Source of the DNA: Evansella clarkii
Lineage (GTDB): Bacteria; Bacillota; Bacilli; Bacillales; Salisediminibacteriaceae
DNA: 64,000 nt
Direction: 5' to 3'
NCBI RefSeq assembly: GCF_002019695.1
Contig: NZ_KV917376.1
Coordinates: 1,139,293-1,203,292, forward strand
Every line of letters begins with the position of its first letter. The first letter of the stretch is position 1. Below, piece by piece: positions 56,328 through 64,000 of this stretch. A program made the position numbers and the translations under genes. The notes under the pieces were generated by a model. The model was not told where the DNA came from, did no database searches, and worked only from the letters and a program-made list of their open reading frames with translations.

Positions 56328-57947
56328 ATGGTTAAAAGTAAATTATTAGAAGCAGGATTATTTTCAGCAGCAGTAACTATAGGGCTGGCAGGATGTGCAA
56401 GCGAACCAGAAGAAGGAGCAACAGCAGAGGGGAACCTTAACACAGGTACAGACAATAATGTTAACCAGGACGATGCAGAAGGAGATAACTTAATTATTGG
56501 AGTGCAGTCGGACATAAGTCTTATCGACCCTCACTCTGCAAGTGATATTCCTTCCGGTCAGGTTAACTCGAGTATTTATGAAACTCTTGTAAAATACGAT
56601 ACAAACATGGAACTCGAGCCCCTGCTTGCAGAAGAGTGGGAAGCAGTGGAAGATAATGTATGGGAGTTAAAGCTCAGAGAAGATGTTAACTTCCACGACG
56701 GAAGCGAGTTTACAGCTGACGTGGTAAAAATGAATATTGAACGTATTTTGGATGAGGATGTCGCATCTCCAAGGGCGATTCTAGTTAATGTGATTGAAGA
56801 AGTTAATGTCGTAGATGACCATACAGTACAGTTTGTTACCGAGGTGCCTTTTGCGCCGCTTCCAGCCCATCTGGCTCATTATTCAATCGGAATGATCAGT
56901 CCGGAAGCTATTAAGGCAGACTATGAAGTAATGGAAGACGGAGAGCGCCCAGGCTCTTACATCAGCGAACACCCGTCTGGAACAGGGGCCTTCACTTTTG
57001 TCAGCTGGGACAGCGGCGACAAAATAGTACTCCAGAAAAATGAAGACTACTGGGGTGAAAATGCAAAGGTAGATACGGTTACACTGAAAGTAGTTCCGGA
57101 AGACCTGACGCGTATTGGTGAATTGGAAACCGGGGCTGTGCATATAGTTGATCCGGTCAGCCCAAGCGACATGTCCCATCTTGAAAATACGGAAGGCATT
57201 GGCGTGTATGAGAGAAACGCTGCAAGCATGTCATATTTAGGCTTTAATATGGAAAAAGAACCATTCGATGACCCGAAAGTCAGGAGAGCTGTCTCTATGG
57301 CTCTTAACAGAGAGGCAATGGTCGACGGTATTTTAGAAGGCTCCGGTGAAACAGCTGCAGGACCTGTGAATAATACAAACTTTGGATATAGTGAAAATAT
57401 CGAGCCGGTTCAGCAGGATTTTGAAGCGGCGAAACAGCTTCTTGCAGAAGCAGGTTACGAAGATGGTTTTGAAACAGAAATCTGGACGAATGACAGCCGG
57501 GAGCGCCAGGATATCGCTGAGCTTGCCCAGGCTGACTTAGCGCAAATTGGTATTGAGGCAAGTATACAAGTAGTGGAGTGGGGTACTTACCTCGATGCTG
57601 TTGACAGTGGAGAACCGCCAATGCATATCCTTGGTTTATCACTTGGAACTGGTGATGCAGACTACCCAATGCATATGCTCTTCCATTCGGAAAACGTAGG
57701 TTTAGGAAACGCCTCCTTCATGAAAGATGAGGAGTTTGACGAAATGCTTTACGAAGCAAGGGTTGAACAGGACGAAGATACAAGGTTAGCAATGTATGAA
57801 GAGATTACAGAATACTTGCTTGAGACAGCTCCGGCAGCATTCCTTTACCACCCGCAGCATATAATGGGTGTCAGCGACAGTGTGGGAGGGTTCTGGGCGG
57901 ATCCGTCAGGTTTGTATCAGCTTAAAGAAATTTCCCTGAACAACTAA
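56328..57947 (+). CDS. peptide/nickel-type ABC substrate-binding lipoprotein, paralogue 3
   Basis: A 539-residue homologue of paralogue 2 with identical motif order: lipobox IGLAGC, a linker, QSDISLIDPHSASDIPSGQ, NFHDGSEF, PSGTGAFTFVSW, and WTNDSRERQDIAELAQADL. ATG 56328 is 10 nt after GAGGAG; in-frame GTG 56310 and TTG 56322 are alternatives that would extend the signal peptide. It has its own terminator. The two tandem copies have different linkers and C-terminal details, which suggests some divergence in ligand. Confidence 0.9.
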   Translation: MVKSKLLEAGLFSAAVTIGLAGCASEPEEGATAEGNLNTGTDNNVNQDDAEGDNLIIGVQSDISLIDPHSASDIPSGQVNSSIYETLVKYDTNMELEPLLAEEWEAVEDNVWELKLREDVNFHDGSEFTADVVKMNIERILDEDVASPRAILVNVIEEVNVVDDHTVQFVTEVPFAPLPAHLAHYSIGMISPEAIKADYEVMEDGERPGSYISEHPSGTGAFTFVSWDSGDKIVLQKNEDYWGENAKVDTVTLKVVPEDLTRIGELETGAVHIVDPVSPSDMSHLENTEGIGVYERNAASMSYLGFNMEKEPFDDPKVRRAVSMALNREAMVDGILEGSGETAAGPVNNTNFGYSENIEPVQQDFEAAKQLLAEAGYEDGFETEIWTNDSRERQDIAELAQADLAQIGIEASIQVVEWGTYLDAVDSGEPPMHILGLSLGTGDADYPMHMLFHSENVGLGNASFMKDEEFDEMLYEARVEQDEDTRLAMYEEITEYLLETAPAAFLYHPQHIMGVSDSVGGFWADPSGLYQLKEISLNN

Positions 57948-57968
57948 AATAGTTTAAATAAGTTATAT

Positions 57969-58009
57969 GCCAGGTATGGATTAATAAATCCATGCCTGGC
58001 TATTTTTTA
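57969..58009 (+). terminator. terminator after paralogue 3
   Basis: GCCAGG-ATGGATT / AATCCAT-CCTGGC stem and a T-run. Confidence 0.9.
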
Positions 58010-58041
58010 TGGCTGAAGTCATAAGTAAAGGGGAGGATAAT

Positions 58042-58422
58042 TTGGCGAGATGGGTAGCTTTTCTTGCTGGCGCTTTATATATAGACTTTCTATTCCACAG
58101 CGGGTACGCCCACGGTTTTGGATTCGAGGCAACGACCATGGCAGGGAGGCTGGGAGCGCTCTTTTTTGTTCTGATTGTAACACTGCTTGTTTATTATATC
58201 TCTTATAAATTCTTCCCTCCTTCATTTTTTCATGGTGTTATCTTTGCTTCCGGTTTTTTCGCGAGCTTCGATATTATAGTCATTCACTGGGTATTTCAGC
58301 TCCACCGCCTCACATACGGGCCAGAAGTCGTTGTACTGGAACCTCTTCTCGTAATAGCTGGTATAGCTATGATCATTTTTTCTGTGAAACGGGAGAAGAA
58401 TTTGCAGGAAAGTGCACAATGA
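58042..58422 (+). CDS. small membrane protein, possibly DUF2243-related
   Basis: A 126-residue protein with four hydrophobic helices. The third has FASGFFASFDIIVIHWVFQLHRL, resembling DUF2243 proteins (FFDxxVxHxxLQxHH) in outline, with conserved Asp and His residues that might bind metal. I am not certain of the family. TTG 58042 is 5 nt after GGGAGG; an ATG at 58009 lies in the terminator tail and is unlikely. Confidence 0.6.
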   Translation: MARWVAFLAGALYIDFLFHSGYAHGFGFEATTMAGRLGALFFVLIVTLLVYYISYKFFPPSFFHGVIFASGFFASFDIIVIHWVFQLHRLTYGPEVVVLEPLLVIAGIAMIIFSVKREKNLQESAQ

Positions 58423-58541
58423 TAGAAACGGTTGAATAGTCAGGGGTAATTTTGAACATTTCATTTAAAGTGTACATGGGGCTGGTTTACAGAGAAGTAA
58501 AACAGTGTAAACCTTACGTAAAGCAGAAAGGAGCTGTGAAA

Positions 58542-59393
58542 ATGTCCGATAAGCCAACTGACAGGATTGTACCTATGACTTCCGTGGCGAGCGGCGCAGG
58601 CCATGCCGTATTGCCGGATGTTTATTTTCTCCCGGTTCAAATAGTGAACATCAGCTTTATTGGTGCAGCAGGCAGTAAGGATTGGATTCTCGTAGATGCA
58701 GGAGTACCCAAGTCCGGGAAAAAAATAATAGAAGAAGCAGAGGAGAGGTTTGGAAATGATAATCCTCCGAAGGCAATAATTCTCACCCATGGGCATTTTG
58801 ATCATGTGGGGGCTATTGATGATCTCCTGGAAAAATGGCAAGTGTCCGTTTACGCTCATAAATATGAATTGCCGTATTTAACAGGAAAGGAAAGTTATCC
58901 GGAACCAGACCCTACAGTAGAAGGGGGAGGTGTGGCAAAAATATCAAAGTATTTCCCGAATGAGCCAATCGATATTAGTGGAAGCGTGGAGCCTCTGCCA
59001 GAAGATGGTTCCATGCCTTTTCTGCCTGACTGGGAATGGGTGCACACACCAGGACATACGAAAGGGCATATCTCCTTATTCAGGCCATCAGATAAAGTGC
59101 TTATCGCAGGGGACGCTTTCGTAAATGTACGGCAGGATTCCATATACAAGGTAATCACCCAGCAAAGGGAGATTAACGGGCCCCCAACCTATTTTACCCC
59201 TGACTGGGAGTCAGCCCGGGAATCTGTAAAAATACTGAATGAGCTGAAGCCTGAAGCTGCTATTACTGGTCATGGCTGGCCGTTGGTCGGAGAGGAGCTC
59301 ACAGGGGGGCTTGAAAAGCTGGCAAATGATTTCGATAAAATAGCGGTGCCCGAAAAAGGTAAATATGTAGATAAAGATAAAAAGAGAGATTAA
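58542..59393 (+). CDS. metallo-beta-lactamase-fold hydrolase
   Basis: A 283-residue MBL-fold protein. The metal-binding motif THGHFDHVGAI starts at about residue 82; WVHTPGHTKGHISLF, AGDAF and AAITGHGWPLVG carry the remaining ligands. This is glyoxalase-II/RNase Z-like in outline; the real substrate is unknown. ATG 58542 is 8 nt after AAAGGAG; longer frames upstream have no ribosome site. A terminator follows. Confidence 0.88.
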   Translation: MSDKPTDRIVPMTSVASGAGHAVLPDVYFLPVQIVNISFIGAAGSKDWILVDAGVPKSGKKIIEEAEERFGNDNPPKAIILTHGHFDHVGAIDDLLEKWQVSVYAHKYELPYLTGKESYPEPDPTVEGGGVAKISKYFPNEPIDISGSVEPLPEDGSMPFLPDWEWVHTPGHTKGHISLFRPSDKVLIAGDAFVNVRQDSIYKVITQQREINGPPTYFTPDWESARESVKILNELKPEAAITGHGWPLVGEELTGGLEKLANDFDKIAVPEKGKYVDKDKKRD

Positions 59394-59413
59394 TAATGTG
59401 TAATGTTAGAATA

Positions 59414-59447
59414 GCAGGCCGGCAATATAACGGCCTGCTTATTTATT
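59414..59447. terminator. terminator between the MBL gene and the coiled-coil lipoprotein gene
   Basis: GCAGGCCG / CGGCCTGC with TTATTTATT tail; convergent genes may both use it. Confidence 0.85.
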
Positions 59448-59452
59448 GCTCC

Positions 59453-60451
59453 TTAAATTGTCCATCTGTCCACTGCAATACCTGTTAAATACCATTCCCC
59501 ATCAAGTTTTTCAAAGGCAAGTATAAGAGCCGCCCAATTCAAATCTTCCTCTTCCTCAGAGACATAGTATTCCATAAAGTCAGCATCCGGGTATACCTCT
59601 TCCACGTTTACAATAGTGTTCCCCCGGCTTTCCACTTCGTTATAATTTACTTCCTCAGCTGACCGGGAAAAATCCCGAATGTAGATATATTCCTCGTAGT
59701 ATTCTGCCGGTGTAAGCTCAATAGGGTGGCCGCTGCCGTCCTGGGTTCCCCAAATATATTCTTCCTCATCCTCCATGAGGTTCCGGACTTCTTCCCTGGA
59801 AAAGACAAGATGTTCTTCTGTATCAACATGTCCGTAAGGTGAAAAGCGAACTCCCTTTTCCGGGTGGACATGTGTCGCGACAGTGCCGAAGTCTTCATTC
59901 TCCAGCCCCGTTACTACAGAATCAGCCTTTTCCTGAATTTGTTCGTAATCCGAATCCCCATTTGCATCATTTCCGCCTTCTTCATTATAAGCATGGTCTT
60001 CGCTATTGTCGCCGCTCTCAGAATCCTCCTGCCGTCCCTGGGCTTCTTCGAGCTCCTCTTTCACAGAGGCAAGCTCATTTCTTTTCTGAGAAAGCTCTTC
60101 TTCTAATTCATTTAACTCATTTTGCACAGCCTGCAGCTCTTCTTCCGTACTCTCTTTGTCTTCTTCAACAGCGTTCAGCTCCTCTTCCTTCTCGTTGATA
60201 CGCTGTTCCAGTTCCTGCAGCTCTTCTTCTTTTGCCCTCAGTTCCTCCCGCTTTTCACTCAGTTCTTCTGTTACTTCATCCAGCTCTTCTTCAGCTGCAT
60301 TTAAATTCTCGCGTGTTTGGTTATTTTCCTGATTCGTATCATTGGTCCCGTCCTCGTCAGCCTGGTTATTACCGGCGGCACATGCGCTTAACAACAGTAT
60401 GGCTGTTAAACAGATCGCAGCGATCCTGACTGGTTTTTTCATTAGGGCCAC
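59453..60451 (-). CDS. coiled-coil lipoprotein
   Basis: A 332-residue lipoprotein: GTG start at 60451 with AAAGGAGG 8 nt upstream, lipobox LLLSAC (about residue 24). A Glu-rich coiled coil with LEEEL/EELQ heptads spans about 45-135. A spacer rich in Asp/Gly/Ser follows. The C-terminal domain (about 170-332), with THVHPEKGVRFSPYG and ALILAFEKLDGEWYLTGIAVD, resembles small NTF2-like domains seen in other Bacillus lipoproteins. Function unknown; a cell-envelope role is an inference from topology. Confidence 0.75.
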   Translation of the reverse strand: MALMKKPVRIAAICLTAILLLSACAAGNNQADEDGTNDTNQENNQTRENLNAAEEELDEVTEELSEKREELRAKEEELQELEQRINEKEEELNAVEEDKESTEEELQAVQNELNELEEELSQKRNELASVKEELEEAQGRQEDSESGDNSEDHAYNEEGGNDANGDSDYEQIQEKADSVVTGLENEDFGTVATHVHPEKGVRFSPYGHVDTEEHLVFSREEVRNLMEDEEEYIWGTQDGSGHPIELTPAEYYEEYIYIRDFSRSAEEVNYNEVESRGNTIVNVEEVYPDADFMEYYVSEEEEDLNWAALILAFEKLDGEWYLTGIAVDRWTI

Positions 60452-60678
60452 GCCCGTTACCTCCTTTAAAAAAATTTACAAATGATTACCCCTCAATTAA
60501 CGGACTGTTACAACTCCTTTTCCCATATGATATTCTGTAAAACTGGGAATGGATCTTATCATTTATAGGGAATGTGATTATTGCGTATCCTTATTCCGCT
60601 ATCTAGTTAATTTTCATGTTTTTTGAAGTTTTTAGGATCCTGGTTCCGTTATCGCTTTAGCATACGCTGATATCTAAG
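60452..60678. other. promoter region of the coiled-coil lipoprotein
   Basis: No gene seen. The minus-strand promoter should be close to 60452, but no clear consensus could be read. Confidence 0.35.
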
Positions 60679-60715
60679 GAAAAAACAAACAGACCAAATC
60701 CCAGGATTTGGTCCG
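60679..60715 (-). terminator. terminator of the M20 peptidase gene
   Basis: GACCAAATCC / GGATTTGGTC, with TTTGTTTTTT on the minus strand. Confidence 0.85.
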
Positions 60716-60753
60716 TTAGTGCTGTTATATATATTTCTGCTGCACGGACAATA

Positions 60754-62406
60754 TTAATCTTTTAAAAGATCCTGTATGACGTGATTCGTCAATGCAGGCA
60801 CTATCTCTAAAGAGTACTTAAGTTCCATACGCTCATATTGTTTGTGGGCATCCATCCCGTATGGCCCAATATTAATCACCGGGACATTAATGTCCCGGAT
60901 ATCCTGGTAATTCACATAATGTTTCGTTCCCCAGGCAGGGTTATTTGAGGACACAGCAGAAAGCCCTTCTTCGTCATCGCTTAACGCGACGAAGCTCATA
61001 TCTGAAATATATGGGAAGAAGCTTTTCGTGACAATCTTATGCTCGTATTCAGGCTGCATTGTTTCCACTGCATTTTCAAGTGCTTTAATTAATCTTTCTT
61101 CTTTATCATTTTTCCCGGTAACTTCAATTCTCGGCGAGTAGAGGGAAGAATAGAACATTATTATTGCAGGGTCTTTATCAGGCATCCATTTCCACGCTTC
61201 TTCGACTACTTTTGCTGCATACATTCTCGTATCAAGCGTTGCATCCAGCATCAGCTGTTCTTTAAATTGTTTCATATGAATGGTGTAACTTTCTCCGTGC
61301 TCTTCAGTTAAAAGCTTATCCATCTCTTCATATGTCATGACTCTCGATTTCCATGGCACTTCTGTATACGGCTGCCCGCTTGCTTTACTGAAAGCTTCGT
61401 ACTTTTCTCTGTAATCCGCCAATGCATTACTGAATGCTGTTTCAGCCTGTTTCCGGAGTTTCTCCAATACTTCCTTTGGCGACCATGAGTGTATGAAAAA
61501 ATTATAGTAAACGTATGCGGACAGGGCTGTTTGTACTGTATAAGCAGGCTTTAAATCTGTCTGTTTCAGCGAGACAGGCGGGACAGTCGTCTCTCCATAT
61601 GCTTCATTGCATAGTTCCGGATTGTAGCTGATCTGCTTTGTAAGCTCAGCAGCGATAAAATTAGGGTCAATCCCTTCAAAACACGAACCTACATGAGTTT
61701 CCGCACCGGTTATATAAAAAGAAGGTAAGAGTTTACCAACGGTGCCTTTATAAATATAGCGGTTTTCGTCTCCTTCGTATCTCGGGGAGACAAAGTCAGC
61801 ATTAATGGCCGCAATGTAGTCAAAGCTTTCCTGTTCCTTTAATGATTTAAGTTCCTTCAAAGCGGATAAGATACCGTGGGAGCTGTCTTCCTCGTCACAT
61901 TCGATGACGACGACAAGGTTACCTTCGAGCTCATCAGGATGCTCTGAATAGTATTTTAATAGATATAAGTGGCTGGCGATCCCGCTTTTCATATCGAGGA
62001 CGCCTCTGCCGAATAAATATTCCCCTGAATGGAGGTGGTCAGCTGCTTCGGCGGGAAGCTCCTCTTCTTTTAAGGCTTCCATTAATTCATCAGGGTTGCA
62101 TGCTTTATCCTTTAACTGGTTAAAATCTTCAACACCGACAGTATCCATATGGCCCATTAAAATGATTGCCTTATCACTTTCCTTTTTCGTACCCTTCACA
62201 TAAGCAATCACATTATATCGTTCCAATTCGTCTGCTATCGTCTGCTGTTTTATAATTTGACCGGGATGTTCCTGAAAATACGGGAACGAAGATATTAACG
62301 TATGTACAGCCTGGCTGATTTCCTTTTCTCCATCTGTATTTACTACACTTTCTATATTTACGAGTTGTTTTGTATAAAATAAAACATCGTTACGGCAGTT
62401 AAGCAT
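60754..62406 (-). CDS. M20 family peptidase, RocB-like
   Basis: A 550-residue M20/M25/M40 metallopeptidase. It has MGHMDTVG (H86, D88), a GRGVLDMKSG block (metal-bridging Asp), ECDEEDSSHG (catalytic Glu pair), and a C-terminal NIGPYGMDAHKQYER with the last His ligand. The length and shape fit RocB, an accessory protein of arginine use in Bacillus. No roc genes are adjacent, so the pathway is not confirmed. ATG 62406 follows AAAGGAG; a longer frame starting at 62445 lacks a site. Confidence 0.87.
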   Translation of the reverse strand: MLNCRNDVLFYTKQLVNIESVVNTDGEKEISQAVHTLISSFPYFQEHPGQIIKQQTIADELERYNVIAYVKGTKKESDKAIILMGHMDTVGVEDFNQLKDKACNPDELMEALKEEELPAEAADHLHSGEYLFGRGVLDMKSGIASHLYLLKYYSEHPDELEGNLVVVIECDEEDSSHGILSALKELKSLKEQESFDYIAAINADFVSPRYEGDENRYIYKGTVGKLLPSFYITGAETHVGSCFEGIDPNFIAAELTKQISYNPELCNEAYGETTVPPVSLKQTDLKPAYTVQTALSAYVYYNFFIHSWSPKEVLEKLRKQAETAFSNALADYREKYEAFSKASGQPYTEVPWKSRVMTYEEMDKLLTEEHGESYTIHMKQFKEQLMLDATLDTRMYAAKVVEEAWKWMPDKDPAIIMFYSSLYSPRIEVTGKNDKEERLIKALENAVETMQPEYEHKIVTKSFFPYISDMSFVALSDDEEGLSAVSSNNPAWGTKHYVNYQDIRDINVPVINIGPYGMDAHKQYERMELKYSLEIVPALTNHVIQDLLKD

Positions 62407-62530
62407 TATATAAATCTCCTTTACCTGGCTAATGTGATAAAACACTATTAATAGGACTATTATATAAGATTTTTTTGGGGATAGTAAGAAGGGAGAGTTA
62501 AAAAATGTAACTCTTAAAGTACTTCATAAA

Positions 62531-62572
62531 AAGAAAACTAGTACTCACTCTTAAAAAGTGAGTACTAGTTAT
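62531..62572 (-). terminator. terminator of the secreted-protein gene
   Basis: A 14-bp stem AACTAGTACTCACT / AGTGAGTACTAGTT followed, on the minus strand, by TTCTTTTTA. Confidence 0.9.
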
Positions 62573-62579
62573 TCAATAG

Positions 62580-63281
62580 TTATGGTCTTGATATTACATA
62601 CGTGTATTTTACCCCGTCAATTGTAATAGATTCATTTTTTGAATGCTGATTTTGACTAAGTGAACCAGATACATCGCTTTGATAAAGCTCTTCAGTACCA
62701 TTATCATATTGAGCAAATAAGTCATAAGTGACATTATAACCTGTTATATTTCCCCTAGGGTTTCTTGTTTCCGTTACTACAAAATTCTTAGCAACAAAAC
62801 CTGTAAGAGCTGCCACTGCTTCACTTTCTTTAAACTCCTGTTCTACAGAGTCATTACCAACAAAGGAAACATGGCTTTTACCAGCCTGCATAACAACGCT
62901 TGCTGTAATTTCATATGTTCCTGGAACTAAGCCTGTGAAAGAAGCTTCAGATACATAAAAGTCTGCCAGCTCTTCAGATCCCTCTTCTAGAGGAAGTGTA
63001 ACAAGGTTAGTTTCCCCTTCTTCTAATGTACCTTTGTCACTGGAATCTTCTTCAGATCCTAATTCTTTAAAACTCCATTTAACATCATAGCTGGAACCCT
63101 TCTTTTTTGTAACAGCTTCCAATTCAACACTCTCACCTTCATAAACTACTTCTACTAGTTCTGTAACTTGAAGACTGACATCAGCTTCTTTCTCTTTTGG
63201 TGCTGGACCTTTGGCTAATGCTCCTCCCGCGATTGAGAACAATAATACACCAGTTAATAGCGCTGCCCCTAGTTTTTTCAT
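62580..63281 (-). CDS. secreted protein of unknown function under a tandem RNA leader
   Basis: A 233-residue protein with a signal peptide MKKLGAALLTGVLLFSIAGG, cleaved after ALA at about residue 23. The mature part is acidic and strand-rich with Thr/Ser/Val-heavy segments (for example VPGTYEITASVVM), like an immunoglobulin-type fold, and has no Cys. No family is recognised. It is monocistronic: its own terminator follows, and the long leader holds the two 73-nt motif copies. The ATG at 63281 has AGAGGAG 9 nt upstream, and that site lies in a hairpin. Confidence 0.8.
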   Translation of the reverse strand: MKKLGAALLTGVLLFSIAGGALAKGPAPKEKEADVSLQVTELVEVVYEGESVELEAVTKKKGSSYDVKWSFKELGSEEDSSDKGTLEEGETNLVTLPLEEGSEELADFYVSEASFTGLVPGTYEITASVVMQAGKSHVSFVGNDSVEQEFKESEAVAALTGFVAKNFVVTETRNPRGNITGYNVTYDLFAQYDNGTEELYQSDVSGSLSQNQHSKNESITIDGVKYTYVISRP

Positions 63282-63292
63282 CTCTCATTTCT

Positions 63293-63328
63293 CCTCTTAG
63301 ATAAAAGTATTTTATAAAACCTAAGAGG
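63293..63328 (-). promoter_or_regulatory. hairpin that can hide the ribosome binding site
   Basis: On the minus strand CCTCTTAG (63328-63321) pairs perfectly with CTAAGAGG (63300-63293), with an inner ATAAAA/TTTTAT stem. Its right arm contains the AGAGGAG ribosome site (63297-63291). Its left arm overlaps the 3' end of the second motif copy (63323-63328), so the two structures compete. Confidence 0.65.
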
Positions 63329-63395
63329 GCCGGTTACACTAGTGGCTCCGTATTGCCCAAGTGTCCAGATAAAGGCAATACTTCATAGCTTCCCC
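63323..63395 (-). ncRNA. tandem leader motif, copy B (73 nt)
   Basis: Minus-strand copy nearest the gene. Stem TATTGCC/GGCAATA (complement of 63374-63380 and 63351-63357) closes the loop TTTATCTGGACACTTG. The 3' block AGTGTAACCGGCCCTCTT could pair with the loop (GGACACT with AGTGT-CC) as a pseudoknot and with the 5' AAGGGG as an outer stem. Confidence 0.65.
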
Positions 63396-63400
63396 TTTAA

Positions 63401-63473
63401 CAGAGGGCCGGTTACACTACCAGTTCCATATAACCCAAGTGTCCAGGTAAAGGTTATACTTCATCACTTCCCG
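63401..63473 (-). ncRNA. tandem leader motif, copy A (73 nt)
   Basis: Same length and layout as copy B, beginning CGGGAAG. The stem is TATAACC/GGTTATA (complement of 63452-63458 and 63429-63435): two base pairs differ from copy B on both sides, so pairing is kept. The loop TTTACCTGGACACTTG differs by one base; the 3' block AGTGTAACCGGCCCTCTG is nearly identical. Confidence 0.65.
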
Positions 63474-63704
63474 TGAAAACGTACAGTTCATCCTGTCCTT
63501 CTTGTGGCCACAATTATGTAAGGAGTACTGTATAAATTGTTTATAATTAGGGATAAGAGAAAAAGGTATAAAATTCCTTCGACACTTTAAGACGGCGATT
63601 TTATGATTTAGCAGATTTTTGTAAGTGATGAAAACCAGGAAAAAACAGAATTAATTAGTCGAAAAAGATAGCTGGAAATTATTCAATTATATTTAAATTT
63701 TATA
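63474..63704. other. divergent region before the merR promoter
   Basis: No gene. It should contain the minus-strand promoter for the tandem leader. A short palindrome TGTGGCCACA lies at 63503-63512. I cannot read a convincing -35/-10 pair. Confidence 0.35.
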
Positions 63705-63735
63705 TTGACCATCACGTAACGTGATGCCTTATATT
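63705..63735 (+). promoter_or_regulatory. MerR-type promoter and operator
   Basis: TTGACC (63705-63710) and TATATT (63730-63735) are 19 bp apart, the long spacer used by MerR regulators. The spacer begins with the dyad ATCACGTAACGTGAT, centred between the elements. This suggests autoregulation of the downstream merR gene. Confidence 0.8.
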
Positions 63736-63758
63736 TACATCAGAAGGGAGGCAAACAG

Positions 63759-64000
63759 GTGAACTATAAAGTAAAAGAAGTTGCCGATCTGGTTGGAATC
63801 AGCATCAGAACGCTTCACCATTATGATGAAATCGGACTGCTGTCGCCTGCAAAGATCACCGAAGCAGGCTACAGACTCTATTCGGAGGAAGACCTGGAAA
63901 TACTGCAGCAGATCTTGTTTTTTAAAGAGCTAGGTTTCTCGTTGAAAAAAATTAAAGAGATTATCAATAGCCCGAATTTCAACAGGGAGGAGGCATTACT
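63759..64000 (+). CDS. MerR family transcriptional regulator (cut by window end)
   Basis: The first 80 codons are visible. The winged helix-turn-helix KVKEVADLVGISIRTLHHYD is followed by EIGLLSPAKITEAGYRLYS and LFFKELGFSLKKIKEII, as in TipA/Mta-like activators that usually continue into a ligand-binding C-terminus outside the window. The GTG at 63759 has GAAGGGAGG about 9 nt upstream. The promoter with a 19-bp spacer supports the assignment. Ligand unknown. Confidence 0.9.
   Translation, partial: MNYKVKEVADLVGISIRTLHHYDEIGLLSPAKITEAGYRLYSEEDLEILQQILFFKELGFSLKKIKEIINSPNFNREEAL

Overview
The window is the origin-proximal left arm of a Bacillaceae chromosome. It starts in DnaA-box DNA on the dnaA side of rpmH and runs outward through the conserved Bacillus order rpmH-rnpA-yidD-yidC-jag-mnmE-mnmG-rsmG-noc-parA-parB, yyaC/yyaD/yyzM/yyaE-type genes, ychF, rpsF-ssb-rpsR, yybS-gdpP-rplI-dnaB, purA, walRKHIJ-htrA and rlmH. 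Sporulation and low-GC Bacillus genes, GTG/TTG starts, strong Shine-Dalgarno sites, and parS and DnaA-box sequences all fit. Acidic surface proteins and dispersed GC-richer repeats suggest the haloalkaliphilic Bacillaceae (Evansella/Salipaludibacillus/Alteribacter-like); this genus-level guess is inference only. Almost all core genes point away from the origin.

Layout: 1-615 oriC-side DnaA boxes and the rpmH promoter; 616-10.9 kb protein insertion, tRNA modification and chromosome segregation, with parS sites at 7794 and 10652 and a structured RNA element between rsmG and noc; 10.9-17 kb metabolic and sporulation genes; 17-26.8 kb YchF, ribosomal proteins, SSB, c-di-AMP phosphodiesterase GdpP, replicative helicase and PurA; 26.8-28.2 kb dispersed repeats and five tRNAs (Glu, fMet, Asp, Phe, Thr) with diverged tandem duplications ending in the tRNA-fMet 5' end; 28.3-36.1 kb the WalRK operon, HtrA, a small CxxC protein and RlmH, with a second DnaA-box cluster.

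Beyond about 36 kb the content becomes accessory: an SDR dehydrogenase, a lipoprotein, a decayed NAD(P)-binding gene, and a complete actin-type partition locus (helically phased iterons, ParM-like ATPase, ParR-like partner) on what looks like a chromosome. Then come DUF421 and DUF2306 membrane proteins, AhpCF under a PerR box, Mqo, three closely related peptide-type substrate-binding lipoproteins without a transporter, a beta-propeller/amidohydrolase fusion with an altered metal site, a GDSL hydrolase, an MscS channel, a metallo-beta-lactamase-fold hydrolase, a coiled-coil lipoprotein, a RocB-like M20 peptidase, a secreted protein of unknown function and a MerR regulator cut by the window end.

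The most interesting signal is the leader of the secreted-protein gene at 62580-63281 (minus strand). It holds two 73-nt copies of one RNA-like motif in tandem, with compensatory base changes in a 7-bp stem and an invariant 16-nt loop, followed by a hairpin that can hide the ribosome binding site and overlaps the end of the second copy. This is the architecture of a tandem translation-control riboswitch, and it matches no class I can recall. The chromosomal ParM/ParR/iteron locus and the RNA element before noc are the next most interesting.
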